Assembly: GCA_028286345.1 (NCBI GenBank)
Contig: JAQBRT010000001.1
Location: 186,001-250,000 of the forward strand
Reading direction: 5' to 3'
DNA from: Candidatus Saccharimonadota bacterium
GTDB taxonomy: Bacteria; Patescibacteriota; Saccharimonadia; Saccharimonadales; UBA4665
DNA length: 64,000 bases
Numbering within the stretch: position 1 is the stretch's first letter; the number at the start of each line of letters is the position of its first letter. The notes below the pieces were generated by a model. That model made no database searches. It worked only from the letters and a program-made list of their open reading frames with translations, and was not told the origin of the DNA. Below are positions 1-6,532 of the stretch, piece by piece. Position numbers and translations under genes: made by a program.

Positions 1-1
1 G

Positions 2-361
2 GCTGGTGGTAGCCTGTACTTTTGGTCCGGCTATGCCATCTTTGCCCTGTGCTACTCAGTGTTTGGCTGGGGCTGGTTGCCATCAAAAGTCGTTGCCGAT
101 GTGTTTGGCTGGTCGCTGAACTATGTTGTGCAGCGCTACTGGGCATTTAATAGTGACCATCTAAAACTCAGCGAAATGCAGCACGCGACGCGCTACATCA
201 CCATTGAAAGTATTGGCTTTGCTATCGACTATGCAATCATCGGGATTCTAAACGCCAACGGCATCACACCATACCTCGGCTTCTTTATTTCGTCTGCCTT
301 CTTTACTGTTTGGAGCTATCTCTGGTACAAGTACTACGTATTCCCAGAAGCTAAGAAATGA
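2..361 (+). CDS. GtrA-like membrane protein (5' end outside window)
   Basis: The reading frame is open from base 2, so the N-terminus lies upstream of the window. The visible 119 residues contain at least three hydrophobic segments and the LNYVVQRYWAF stretch, which resembles the N-(F/L)LxxRxWxF signature of GtrA family proteins. GtrA proteins are small four-helix membrane proteins that take part in moving polyprenyl-linked sugars for cell-surface polysaccharide. A second hydrophobic pair follows (AIDYAIIGILNANG, then YLGFFISSAFFTVWSYLWYK). The TGA stop overlaps the 3' end of the convergent HAD gene by 11 bp. The family call is moderately sure; the sugar substrate cannot be told. Confidence 0.7.
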   Translation, partial: AGGSLYFWSGYAIFALCYSVFGWGWLPSKVVADVFGWSLNYVVQRYWAFNSDHLKLSEMQHATRYITIESIGFAIDYAIIGILNANGITPYLGFFISSAFFTVWSYLWYKYYVFPEAKK

Positions 362-989
362 TATCGGTGATATCTTGCGCGCTGCGGACAAACCCCGCAA
401 TGGGCAGGTGATCAAACTCGGATTGGTCGTTGAGGCCGTTTAAAAAAACATAGACTTCAAGGCCGGCAGAAGTTCCGGCGCTGACACCAGAGACGCTGTC
501 CTCGATAGCGATACAGTCTTTTGGTTCAAGACCAAGCTGCTTAGCAGCCAATATGTAAACTGCCGGATTTGGTTTGTGGGTTGTGACATGTTCTTTGCCA
601 AGGATAAGGCTAAACCGATCTTTGAGGCCAAGATGCTCCAGCATCACATGAAGCACTTTTGTGTCATTGCCTGAGACCACCCCGAGCACCAGGTTGCCCC
701 GATACTGTTTTATAAACTCCGTGGTGTCGCGTACGGGGGTAACGTGATCAATAATATTGTCTTTAAACTCGGCGCTGTAGTCGCGGATAATTTGTTCGGT
801 CACTTCTGGATCAAGTGATGAAAAGTACGTGGCAAAAAAGTTTCTCGTTGTGGTGCCAACAAGCTTTTTAAAATAGTCGTCGGGTATTTCTAGGCCATTG
901 TCGCGGGCAATGCGCTGCATGATTTTAAATCGAGGGTGTTCGCTGAGTACGATAACACCATCAAAATCAAAAAGGAGAGCTTTTGGCAT
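351..989 (-). CDS. HAD-superfamily phosphatase (beta-phosphoglucomutase-like)
   Basis: A 212-residue soluble HAD hydrolase. Motif I is DFDG (residues 8-11, nucleophile D8 and acid/base D10), motif II is SGND near 106, motif III is the lysine before P140, and motif IV is the acidic pair in AIEDS (about 163-164). The helical cap lies between motif I and II, as in the PGM-like/phosphoglycolate phosphatase group. The substrate is probably a small phosphorylated metabolite, but this is not shown. I start at base 989 and not at the longer ORF start (1076), because MPKALLFDFDG is the family N-terminus and a TATAAT box (minus strand, 997-1002) sits 7 nt before it, so the mRNA should be leaderless. 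The longer form would overlap the divergent LexA-like gene. Confidence 0.85.
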   Translation of the reverse strand: MPKALLFDFDGVIVLSEHPRFKIMQRIARDNGLEIPDDYFKKLVGTTTRNFFATYFSSLDPEVTEQIIRDYSAEFKDNIIDHVTPVRDTTEFIKQYRGNLVLGVVSGNDTKVLHVMLEHLGLKDRFSLILGKEHVTTHKPNPAVYILAAKQLGLEPKDCIAIEDSVSGVSAGTSAGLEVYVFLNGLNDQSEFDHLPIAGFVRSAQDITDIIS

Positions 990-1057
990 GGGCCTGATTA
1001 TAGGGTAGAAGGACGTGTTTCGGAAACACTTGCCAGATGTGTAATAATGGTTATGGT

Positions 1058-1537
1058 ATGAACGAAAAACAAACAAACGAACAGGCTGTGGTCCGGCCCA
1101 CCAAGAAGCAGAAAGAACTTCTCAGCTTTATCGACACGTTTATTAAAGAGCACGGCTACAGCCCGAGCTACCGCGAGATTATGAACGGCCTCAATTACAC
1201 CTCAGTTGCGACCGTGGCCTTACACGTTGGCAACCTGATTAAGCGTGGGCATTTGCGCAAGCGTGACCGCTCGGCGAGGTCGCTCGAAGTTGTATCACAA
1301 GACGAAATTGAAGCCACAAAGATCACTACCAACCTAGTTGCGCCAGCAGAAGAAAAGTGGCTGGTCGAAAAGGTTGAACACGCTTTTCAACAGATGGAAA
1401 ATGTTGGTGAACTGGCCGAGGCTAGCCTCGACCACCTGTACGTCTTAATTGGCGCGCTCAAGGTTCTTGGCCTCGATGGTGCTGCCCAGAGCTTTATGCC
1501 GCGCCTGACTGCGCTCAAGCAAAAACAGACAGCATGA
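1058..1537 (+). CDS. LexA-like winged-helix DNA-binding protein without peptidase domain
   Basis: Residues about 12-75 match the LexA N-terminal DNA-binding domain (PTKKQKELLSFIDTFIKEHG, then GYSPSYREI and a wing ending SARSLEVV). The C-terminal half is not the S24 self-cleaving peptidase: no AxG cleavage site or Ser-Lys pair is seen, and it looks like a helical oligomerisation segment. It is therefore likely a repressor that is not itself inactivated by RecA-type cleavage. I prefer ATG 1058 over 1037 because a TAATAAT box (1042-1048) stands 9 nt before it. The stop overlaps the next start as ATGA. Target genes are unknown. The DNA-binding domain call is firm; the regulatory role is inferred. 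Confidence 0.75.
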   Translation: MNEKQTNEQAVVRPTKKQKELLSFIDTFIKEHGYSPSYREIMNGLNYTSVATVALHVGNLIKRGHLRKRDRSARSLEVVSQDEIEATKITTNLVAPAEEKWLVEKVEHAFQQMENVGELAEASLDHLYVLIGALKVLGLDGAAQSFMPRLTALKQKQTA

Positions 1538-2223
1538 ATGACCGTTACATTATCGGCAGAAAAGGTGTAAACCGTAAAAGACGTAGCCGAACCACTGGCG
1601 TGCTACTCCTGGTATTATTGCTGATTGGCGCCGGGGTGTGGTGGACTTTTACCTATGGCCTCAAAACCAAAACCACACTAACCCAGGCTAAGCCGGTTAT
1701 CACCAAAATTAGTTTTGATAACAATAAGACCAAGCATTTTGACGAACCCAATTTTGGCATTGACCTGCCCGTAGACTATGTTGAGCAGCGCCACGACGCC
1801 AAGCCCTACAATGTCTATTCGTTCCAGGGCACCACCAAAGATTCAACGCTGCGCCTGCTCGATGTGTACGAAGACGCCATCCCCGCCACGCTACCTCTTA
1901 ACCGTGTGGTAGCCGTAGAATCCAATGGCCCAAAGATTACACTGCGCGGCGAGGCCTCAGATACCTGCGAAACCTACACCAAAGACCCGCGGACAACTAA
2001 TAATGAGGCCGTGCACGCCAAGTGGCAGGGATTTGATTTTCTGTGTAACGAGGCCGACCTGCAGCGCAATGCCACTGGAACTGTCTCCAAAGAGGGTAAT
2101 AACCAGTTAACTGTCACTGGTGCTTCGGGCCAGCACACATATTTCTTGGTTTTCACCGACCACAATATTAGCCCCGACCTTAAAGTTTTTTACAGTGCCA
2201 TCCAAAGCCTGCAGGTGAAGTAA
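1534..2223 (+). CDS. Single-pass membrane-anchored extracytoplasmic protein, unknown
   Basis: A 229-residue protein with a basic N-terminus (GRKGVNRKRRSRTT), one transmembrane helix at about residues 22-40 (GVLLLVLLLIGAGVWWTF), and an outside domain of about 185 residues. It overlaps the LexA-like gene by 4 nt (ATGA), so the two are co-transcribed and probably translationally coupled. The outside domain has two cysteines about 28 residues apart (DTCETY and DFLCNE), which could form a disulfide; a DsbA-like protein is encoded 3 kb away. I recognise no family. It is probably lineage-specific. Confidence 0.75.
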   Translation: MNDRYIIGRKGVNRKRRSRTTGVLLLVLLLIGAGVWWTFTYGLKTKTTLTQAKPVITKISFDNNKTKHFDEPNFGIDLPVDYVEQRHDAKPYNVYSFQGTTKDSTLRLLDVYEDAIPATLPLNRVVAVESNGPKITLRGEASDTCETYTKDPRTTNNEAVHAKWQGFDFLCNEADLQRNATGTVSKEGNNQLTVTGASGQHTYFLVFTDHNISPDLKVFYSAIQSLQVK

Positions 2224-2267
2224 ATACTACTATATCTAGCGTCTCGGGCCGGTGCTACACTACTAGA

Positions 2268-2360
2268 ACTTAACAAAACATCGCTGGAATCCTGTGCAAA
2301 TCAGGAACTGTGCCGCAACGGTAAGCTGCAATCTGCAGCAAGTCCGATACAGCTTTAAAA
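2268..2360 (+). promoter_or_regulatory. Cobalamin riboswitch aptamer
   Basis: The segment GGAATCC-TGTGCAAAT-CAGGA (2285-2306), followed by GCCGCAACGGTAA and ending AAGTCCGATAC (2340-2350), reproduces the conserved core of B12 riboswitches. Compare the E. coli btuB leader: GGGAATCC, GTGCGAATC, CGCAGCGGTAA. TCCTG/CAGGA forms the L5 hairpin stem, GCTGCA-ATC-TGCAGC (2324-2338) a further perfect stem, and GCT (2283-2285) can pair with AGC (2351-2353) to close the core. The peripheral P8-P12 helices are missing and P1/P2 looks short, so it is a compact form. A likely -10 (TACACT, about 2256-2261) lies just upstream. Which cobalamin form binds cannot be told from sequence. Confidence 0.82.
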
Positions 2361-2396
2361 TCTCTCGAGCAAGAGTCATTGAACCCGTTTTCAAGG

Positions 2397-2425
2397 CCCT
2401 CACTCGAAAGAATGAGGGTATTTTT
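2397..2425 (+). terminator. Riboswitch expression platform: terminator hairpin carrying the SD
   Basis: CCCTCA (2397-2402) pairs with TGAGGG (2413-2418) around a GAAA-type tip, followed by TATTTTT, and the next gene starts at ATG 2426. The 3' arm of the stem contains GAGGG, the only plausible Shine-Dalgarno for that start (7-nt spacing). The same hairpin could thus stop transcription and hide the ribosome site. It lies about 40 nt after the cobalamin aptamer core. Confidence 0.75.
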
Positions 2426-3739
2426 ATGGCCGTTGCAGCCGCCGAACGACAAACACTACAAGACGAACAGTTTTTACTTGAAACAGTAATGCCAGAAGTA
2501 TTCGTGGTGCCCGAAATGCTGAGCGACCACGAAACGGTTGAAAAAACAGCTCGTTTTATTGGGGCTGTTATGGCAGGTCATACAATCGAGCTAGAAGCTC
2601 CCAGTGTTGAAAAGCCTATCGAGTCTTTGTTTGATGCAGTTCATAAAGCCGCGCATGGAGACAAAGAGGCTGAAAAAGTAGTTGAACTCAATGCCCGGAC
2701 TGACATCGTCGAGCGGGCCATCAAGGTTGGTCATGTCACCGAGCCAGTTCCTCTATTCGTGACTGACCAGGGCAAAGTAGTCCAGCATGGCCAGAGCTAT
2801 GACTCTATCCAGGCAAACAGTTTGCGCTACGCTGCCGGACACGGCATTATGCAAGCCCGTACCGAAGCCGAAGCCCGCAATGCTTTCCGTACCGAGCGTC
2901 TCTTACAAGAAGGATACTTTGATGATGGCTACAGCCTAGTGGTATTTTCGCGGGCCGAAAAACTCCCCGGATTCTTTACAGAAACCATGAGTGTATCCAT
3001 ACAAGTTACGCGCAAGCAAGGTGACGGCCTGGCAGTGCAGACAGCATTTGTTGCGGGGATTGCCCAAGAGGGTGGCGCACAACACGACGAACAGAGCCTT
3101 GTAAAATTAGGCGCTCAGTTCGGGGTAGACTTAAGTGGCCTGACCACCGCTGAATTAATTGATAAGCCGCTGCTTATTAAGGATATGACAGCCCTAGAGC
3201 TAGTTAAGCGTTACGATGATTGCGCTGGCGGTACATTTTTTGGCGAATACAAGCAGCGACAGGATTATGAGCAATATTTGACCCAATGCCAAGAGCGCGA
3301 AAAAAGTTTTGCGCCAAAAGTTGCCGCCATTAAAGCTGAGCTGATTGCCGAAGCCGCAACTATCACAACGCCAATGCAGGCCAGCCGACGGCTTAATAAA
3401 ATTTCTGGGAAGCACTTGGTTGAGCAGGCAATTATCGATACTTCAATCGATGCTCGTGTTTTTGGCCCAGGCGCCATGAACGTTGTGCAGGCACGTTTGC
3501 ATAATGCATCTGGGGACAGCGAAGGGCGCGACCGTCAAACGGCTTTAGCGGTTCGGAATGAACGCTCGTCATCATGTCCTTCGGGCATGGATGGTGCTGA
3601 GAGTGCCGGTGGTGACACGGGTGAGACGGACAGCTATGGCTCATTGTCGTTTACCTGCAAAAAAGGCCATTCTAATACTCGTCCTCACGGTATGTTTATC
3701 GAAAACTGTCAGGTTTGCGGCGACAGCGTCCGTTGCTAG
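2426..3739 (+). CDS. Unknown 437-residue protein with C-terminal zinc-ribbon-like motif, under cobalamin riboswitch
   Basis: A soluble, acidic protein with no signal peptide or transmembrane helix. I recognise no family over its length. The C-terminus ends in FTCKKGH-x16-CQVCGDSVRC: Cys and His, then a CxxC and a final Cys, the look of a zinc ribbon. A low-complexity Ser/Gly linker with two more cysteines (SSSCPSGM) precedes it. ATG 2426 is chosen over 2294, because the upstream start lies inside the riboswitch aptamer and GAGGG is well spaced for 2426. Control by cobalamin suggests a role in B12 uptake or salvage, or in replacing a B12-dependent function. The sequence alone does not say which. 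Confidence 0.8.
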   Translation: MAVAAAERQTLQDEQFLLETVMPEVFVVPEMLSDHETVEKTARFIGAVMAGHTIELEAPSVEKPIESLFDAVHKAAHGDKEAEKVVELNARTDIVERAIKVGHVTEPVPLFVTDQGKVVQHGQSYDSIQANSLRYAAGHGIMQARTEAEARNAFRTERLLQEGYFDDGYSLVVFSRAEKLPGFFTETMSVSIQVTRKQGDGLAVQTAFVAGIAQEGGAQHDEQSLVKLGAQFGVDLSGLTTAELIDKPLLIKDMTALELVKRYDDCAGGTFFGEYKQRQDYEQYLTQCQEREKSFAPKVAAIKAELIAEAATITTPMQASRRLNKISGKHLVEQAIIDTSIDARVFGPGAMNVVQARLHNASGDSEGRDRQTALAVRNERSSSCPSGMDGAESAGGDTGETDSYGSLSFTCKKGHSNTRPHGMFIENCQVCGDSVRC

Positions 3740-3742
3740 AGG

Positions 3743-3801
3743 TATAATTAGTAGATATGAACCAGAATCTTTGCTGCGAGGGTGGACCACTTGAAGTCTA
3801 A
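3743..3801 (+). promoter_or_regulatory. TATAAT box and leaderless 14-codon leader ORF overlapping nadD
   Basis: TATAAT at 3743-3748 is followed 8 nt later by ATG 3757, which opens a 14-residue reading frame (MNQNLCCEGGPLEV) ending in TAA at 3799-3801. This short ORF contains the GAGGGTGG Shine-Dalgarno (3778-3785) for nadD and overlaps the nadD start. Ribosomes loading on the leaderless ATG would open or terminate at the nadD start, so translational coupling is likely. The leader peptide could also just be a by-product. Confidence 0.5.
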
Positions 3802-4393
3802 ACGTATTGGCATCTACGCCGGTACGTTTGATCCGATCCATGCTGGCCATTTGGCATTTGCCTTGCAGGCTATTAGCGCCGCTGAGCTGGACCACATTTA
3901 CTTTTTGCCAGAACGTAAACCGCGCGACAAACAAGGCGTAGAACACTTTGGCCACCGGGTAGCCATGCTAAATCGGGCCGTCAGGCCGCACCCGCAATTT
4001 GAGGTGATCGAGCTGGTCGATATAAGCCTGACTGTTAAGCGGACCCTAACAGAGCTTGCTAAGCAGTTTCCCAAAGATCAGCTGGTGTTTTTGATGGGTT
4101 CTGATGTAGCAGGACACCTGCCGCAATGGCCGCACTCTGACAAACTGCTTAGGACCTGCGAACTGGTCATTGGTATCCGCGACACTCATGAGCTTGAAGT
4201 GGTGCAGCAAGAAATTGAGAGCTGGGCAACTAAGCCTCTGGCCGCAACGGTGTTTACTAGCCATGCCCCAGAGGTAACCTCATCAAAAGTCCGTGATGCG
4301 CTCCGGACCGGCCAACTTACAACTGGTTTGCTGACCAGCGTTGCCCATTACAGCAATAAGCACTGGCTGTACGTGTCCGTTCCCACCTCTTGA
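3791..4393 (+). CDS. nadD: Nicotinate-nucleotide adenylyltransferase
   Basis: A nucleotidyltransferase of the NadD/CoaD superfamily. Near the N-terminus, GTFDPIHAGH carries the HxGH-type ATP-binding signature, and near the C-terminus SSKVRDAL corresponds to the (S/T)SxxIR motif. NadD transfers AMP to nicotinate mononucleotide, the step before NAD synthetase. The 200-residue length is normal. TTG 3791 is preferred as start, since GAGGGTGG sits about 5 nt before it; GTG 3782 lies inside that SD and would add three residues. The stop codon overlaps the -35 box of the next promoter. A close paralogous activity cannot be fully excluded. Confidence 0.85.
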   Translation: MKSKRIGIYAGTFDPIHAGHLAFALQAISAAELDHIYFLPERKPRDKQGVEHFGHRVAMLNRAVRPHPQFEVIELVDISLTVKRTLTELAKQFPKDQLVFLMGSDVAGHLPQWPHSDKLLRTCELVIGIRDTHELEVVQQEIESWATKPLAATVFTSHAPEVTSSKVRDALRTGQLTTGLLTSVAHYSNKHWLYVSVPTS

Positions 4394-4418
4394 CAAACAC
4401 AAGCATTATCGCTACACT
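4390..4418 (+). promoter_or_regulatory. Canonical sigma-70-like promoter
   Basis: TTGACA (4390-4395), a 17-bp spacer and TACACT (4413-4418). It overlaps the nadD stop codon and drives the short transcript with the 30-residue ORF. Confidence 0.75.
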
Positions 4419-4430
4419 AGCAACACTTCA

Positions 4431-4505
4431 CGGCAAAAAAGCCGCTGAGACAAAAACATAAAAGAAAAAGTGAGTGAGGGCAAGTAAACAGCTGTTTGCA
4501 TTGCC
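4431..4505 (+). other. Two hairpins in the leader of a microprotein mRNA
   Basis: CGGC-AAAAAA-GCCG (4431-4444) and a longer hairpin in which GGCAA pairs with TTGCC around the palindrome AAACAGCTGTTT (4479-4505). Both lie between the promoter at 4390 and the SD at 4508, so the leader RNA is about 95 nt long and structured. Its function is unknown. Confidence 0.55.
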
Positions 4506-4521
4506 GCGAGAGGTGTTAGTA

Positions 4522-4614
4522 ATGTCAGTAAAAATTAAGATCGTTAAAAGCAGGGCTGAGACTGTGCCCGTACGCGTTCGGCGCCCAAGTTGGCGCGAGT
4601 TTTTGCACTATTGA
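4522..4614 (+). CDS. Basic microprotein, 30 residues
   Basis: A short frame that begins MSVKIKIVKSRAET and ends SWREFLHY, with about nine Arg/Lys and few acidic residues. It is preceded by AGAGGTG at 4509-4515 with about 6-nt spacing, a strong ribosome site, and by a consensus promoter and a structured leader. Its stop overlaps the 3' end of the convergent DsbA-like gene. No family is recognised. The promoter and SD make a real peptide likely, but a leader peptide or chance ORF remains possible. Confidence 0.5.
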   Translation: MSVKIKIVKSRAETVPVRVRRPSWREFLHY

Positions 4615-5285
4615 GTAGTGCTTGGTGTCGTAGTTGGTTGCTTTTTGGCAATCTCGGCGTCGAGTACTTTCTTAAAACCGTCTGGGCTATTACCAATGGT
4701 AACTTGTTTGCCGTCCAGGAAGAAAGTTGGTGTGCCCTGGACATTTAGCTTGGTGCCTTCGGCCATGTCGGCATTGACTAGGTCGTTGACCTTTTCGCTG
4801 GCAAAATCAGCTTTAAACTGGGTGAGGTTTAGGCCAATCTGGGTCGCAAACTGGTCAAAATAACTGGTCGGGTCACTGGCAGCTACCCAGCCGGCTTGGC
4901 CATTAGGGTCGTTGTTTTGGTAAAGTACGTCGTGCATTTCCCAGAACTTGTTTTGTAAGGCTGCGGCTTCGGCGGCGCGGGCGGCTGCAAAAGCGTTAGG
5001 GTGGCGGCTAGTGATGGGGAAGTTACGGAATTGGAAGTGGATTTGCTGGTCGTACGTGGCAGCAACTTCTTTAACTGTGGCGTAGTACTGCTGACAGAAT
5101 GGGCACTGGTAGTCACCGTACTCTACGAGCGTAACGCCGGATTGGCCTTGGCCTTCAACGTGCTGCGTGAGTGTAGAACTAGAACTTTTTGTCCCATTAT
5201 TTGAAGATTTGTTACTGCTAATGGCAAAAATGACACCAAAAATAACTAAGATTGCTACGATTACCCCTAGAAATTGCTTTGACAT
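4608..5285 (-). CDS. DsbA-family thiol-disulfide oxidoreductase, membrane-anchored
   Basis: A 225-residue protein: N-terminal signal-anchor helix (residues 5-22, LGVIVAILVIFGVIFAIS), Ser/Asn/Thr-rich linker, then a DSBA-like thioredoxin fold. The active site is C61-P-F-C64, and the cis-proline loop is GTPTFFLDG. This is the arrangement of BdbD/DsbA proteins that oxidise or isomerise cysteines in exported proteins. Start 5285 is favoured over 5324 by a GAGGGAG Shine-Dalgarno just before it. No DsbB/VKOR partner is seen in the window. Several exported proteins nearby carry cysteine pairs that could be substrates. Confidence 0.88.
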   Translation of the reverse strand: MSKQFLGVIVAILVIFGVIFAISSNKSSNNGTKSSSSTLTQHVEGQGQSGVTLVEYGDYQCPFCQQYYATVKEVAATYDQQIHFQFRNFPITSRHPNAFAAARAAEAAALQNKFWEMHDVLYQNNDPNGQAGWVAASDPTSYFDQFATQIGLNLTQFKADFASEKVNDLVNADMAEGTKLNVQGTPTFFLDGKQVTIGNSPDGFKKVLDAEIAKKQPTTTPSTTQ

Positions 5286-5363
5286 GAATACTCCCTCAGT
5301 CGTTATGTATACCAAGTATAGCAAGTCACGCCAGATGCTACCCGCTAATGGTAAGATGAAAGT

Positions 5364-6404
5364 ATGGTTAACTTTGTCCTCGCACTATTTTTTATCGGTC
5401 TCGCCATTCTTGGAACAGTTCTCCGCAAGACTTATTACCAAACGCCACTACATGAGCTTAAGCGCCGGGCCGAAAAACGTGACGCCACCGCCGAAAGGCT
5501 ATATCGGGCCGCTGCCTACGGGGACAGCCTACGCGGCCTGCTGTGGATATTTATTGCGCTAACCAGCGCCATAGGCTTTGTATTGCTGGCAAGGGTGTTG
5601 GCAGCAGCCTGGTTGAGCGTGGCCATCATAGTTGTCTTGCTATGGATTGCCTTTTCGTGGCTGCCGGCATCTAAAATTAGCAAGTTAAGTGTGCGTATTA
5701 CCTCTGTTTTTACACCAGCAATTACCTGGTTACTCAACTATTTGCACCCCATTCTCAGCCGCTCAGTTGGCGTGGCTAAAAAACGCTATTCGGCGCCACA
5801 TCACACAGGCATTTTTGAGCGTGACGACTTGATTGGGCTAATTGAACAACAGCAAACCCAGGCCGATAACCGCCTCAGTGACGAAGAGCTAGAAATTGTA
5901 AAACGCGCCCTGACCTTTAACGAACATACCGTTAGTGAAGTGCTGATCCCGCGCAAAGAGATCAAAACGGTACTGGCTGATGATACTATTGGCCCGATTC
6001 TGATCGACGAGCTGCACAAGGGCGGCCAGCCATTTGTACTGGTAAAGGACACGCCCAAAGGCATGGTCGTAGGTAGTCTAGAGCTGAACGAGCTGGGTAT
6101 TCATAGCGTCGGCAAAGTAAAAGACCACATGGATACCAAGGTGTATTACCTCCACGAACAGGACAGCTTAAGCGAAGCTTTGCACGCTTTTTACGCCACC
6201 AACCACCCACTGTTTGTGGTGGTCAACGGCTTTGGCGAGTATCTGGGCATCATTACTGTCGAAGCCATTATTGGCCAGTTGCTGGGCCACATTCCTGGCG
6301 ATGATTTTGACCAATACGGCAACGTTGCGGCCATTGCCGCCCGCCACCAGAAAACAAAAGAACCAGAAATAGCTGACGAAACCACCGCTGAAGTGGTAGA
6401 ATAA
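5364..6404 (+). CDS. CBS-domain membrane protein (CNNM/CorC-like)
   Basis: A 346-residue protein. N-terminal membrane part: one helix at residues 3-20 and two more at about 58-100. Then comes a soluble part with the DLIGLIEQQ...LSDEELEIVKRALTF linker typical of TlyC/CorC/YhdP-type proteins, followed by a CBS pair (TVSEVLIPRKEIKTV... and HMDTKVYYLHEQDSLSEALHAF...FVVVNGFGEYLGIITVEAIIGQLLG). The family is tied to magnesium/cobalt efflux or transport regulation, with adenine nucleotides binding the CBS pair. The membrane domain is shorter and more divergent than classic DUF21. The C-terminus is acidic and probably disordered. Confidence 0.8.
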   Translation: MVNFVLALFFIGLAILGTVLRKTYYQTPLHELKRRAEKRDATAERLYRAAAYGDSLRGLLWIFIALTSAIGFVLLARVLAAAWLSVAIIVVLLWIAFSWLPASKISKLSVRITSVFTPAITWLLNYLHPILSRSVGVAKKRYSAPHHTGIFERDDLIGLIEQQQTQADNRLSDEELEIVKRALTFNEHTVSEVLIPRKEIKTVLADDTIGPILIDELHKGGQPFVLVKDTPKGMVVGSLELNELGIHSVGKVKDHMDTKVYYLHEQDSLSEALHAFYATNHPLFVVVNGFGEYLGIITVEAIIGQLLGHIPGDDFDQYGNVAAIAARHQKTKEPEIADETTAEVVE

Positions 6405-6443
6405 CACCGATGAGTTATCAGTTCGCTTCAAATATGAATCCAC

Positions 6444-6488
6444 GGATCGGCAGCAAGTAGCTGGCGCTGCTTTCTGTGCAACCGATCC
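6444..6488 (+). other. Structured leader of aspS
   Basis: GGATCGG (6444-6450) pairs with CCGATCC (6482-6488), enclosing a shorter CAGC/GCTG arm. The helix lies in the 128-nt gap before aspS, 32 nt upstream of the GGAG ribosome site. The T-box hallmark (AGGGTGG...ACCGCG) is absent. It may be an attenuator or protein-binding site, or only an mRNA fold. Confidence 0.45.
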
Positions 6489-6532
6489 TCGACTTTAAAG
6501 CCAACTGAAACAACTAACCGGAGATACCCCTC

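Noticed and set aside
990-1076. Longer N-terminus of the HAD gene starting at 1076
   Set aside because: It would overlap the divergent LexA-like start, and the TATAAT box at 997-1002 would lie inside the coding region.
2294-2425. Upstream start of the riboswitch-controlled gene at 2294
   Set aside because: This stretch is the cobalamin aptamer and terminator; the translated residues show no domain and no SD precedes 2294.
6405-6532. T-box riboswitch before aspS
   Set aside because: The conserved AGGGTGG-type T-box sequence and terminator/antiterminator pair are missing.
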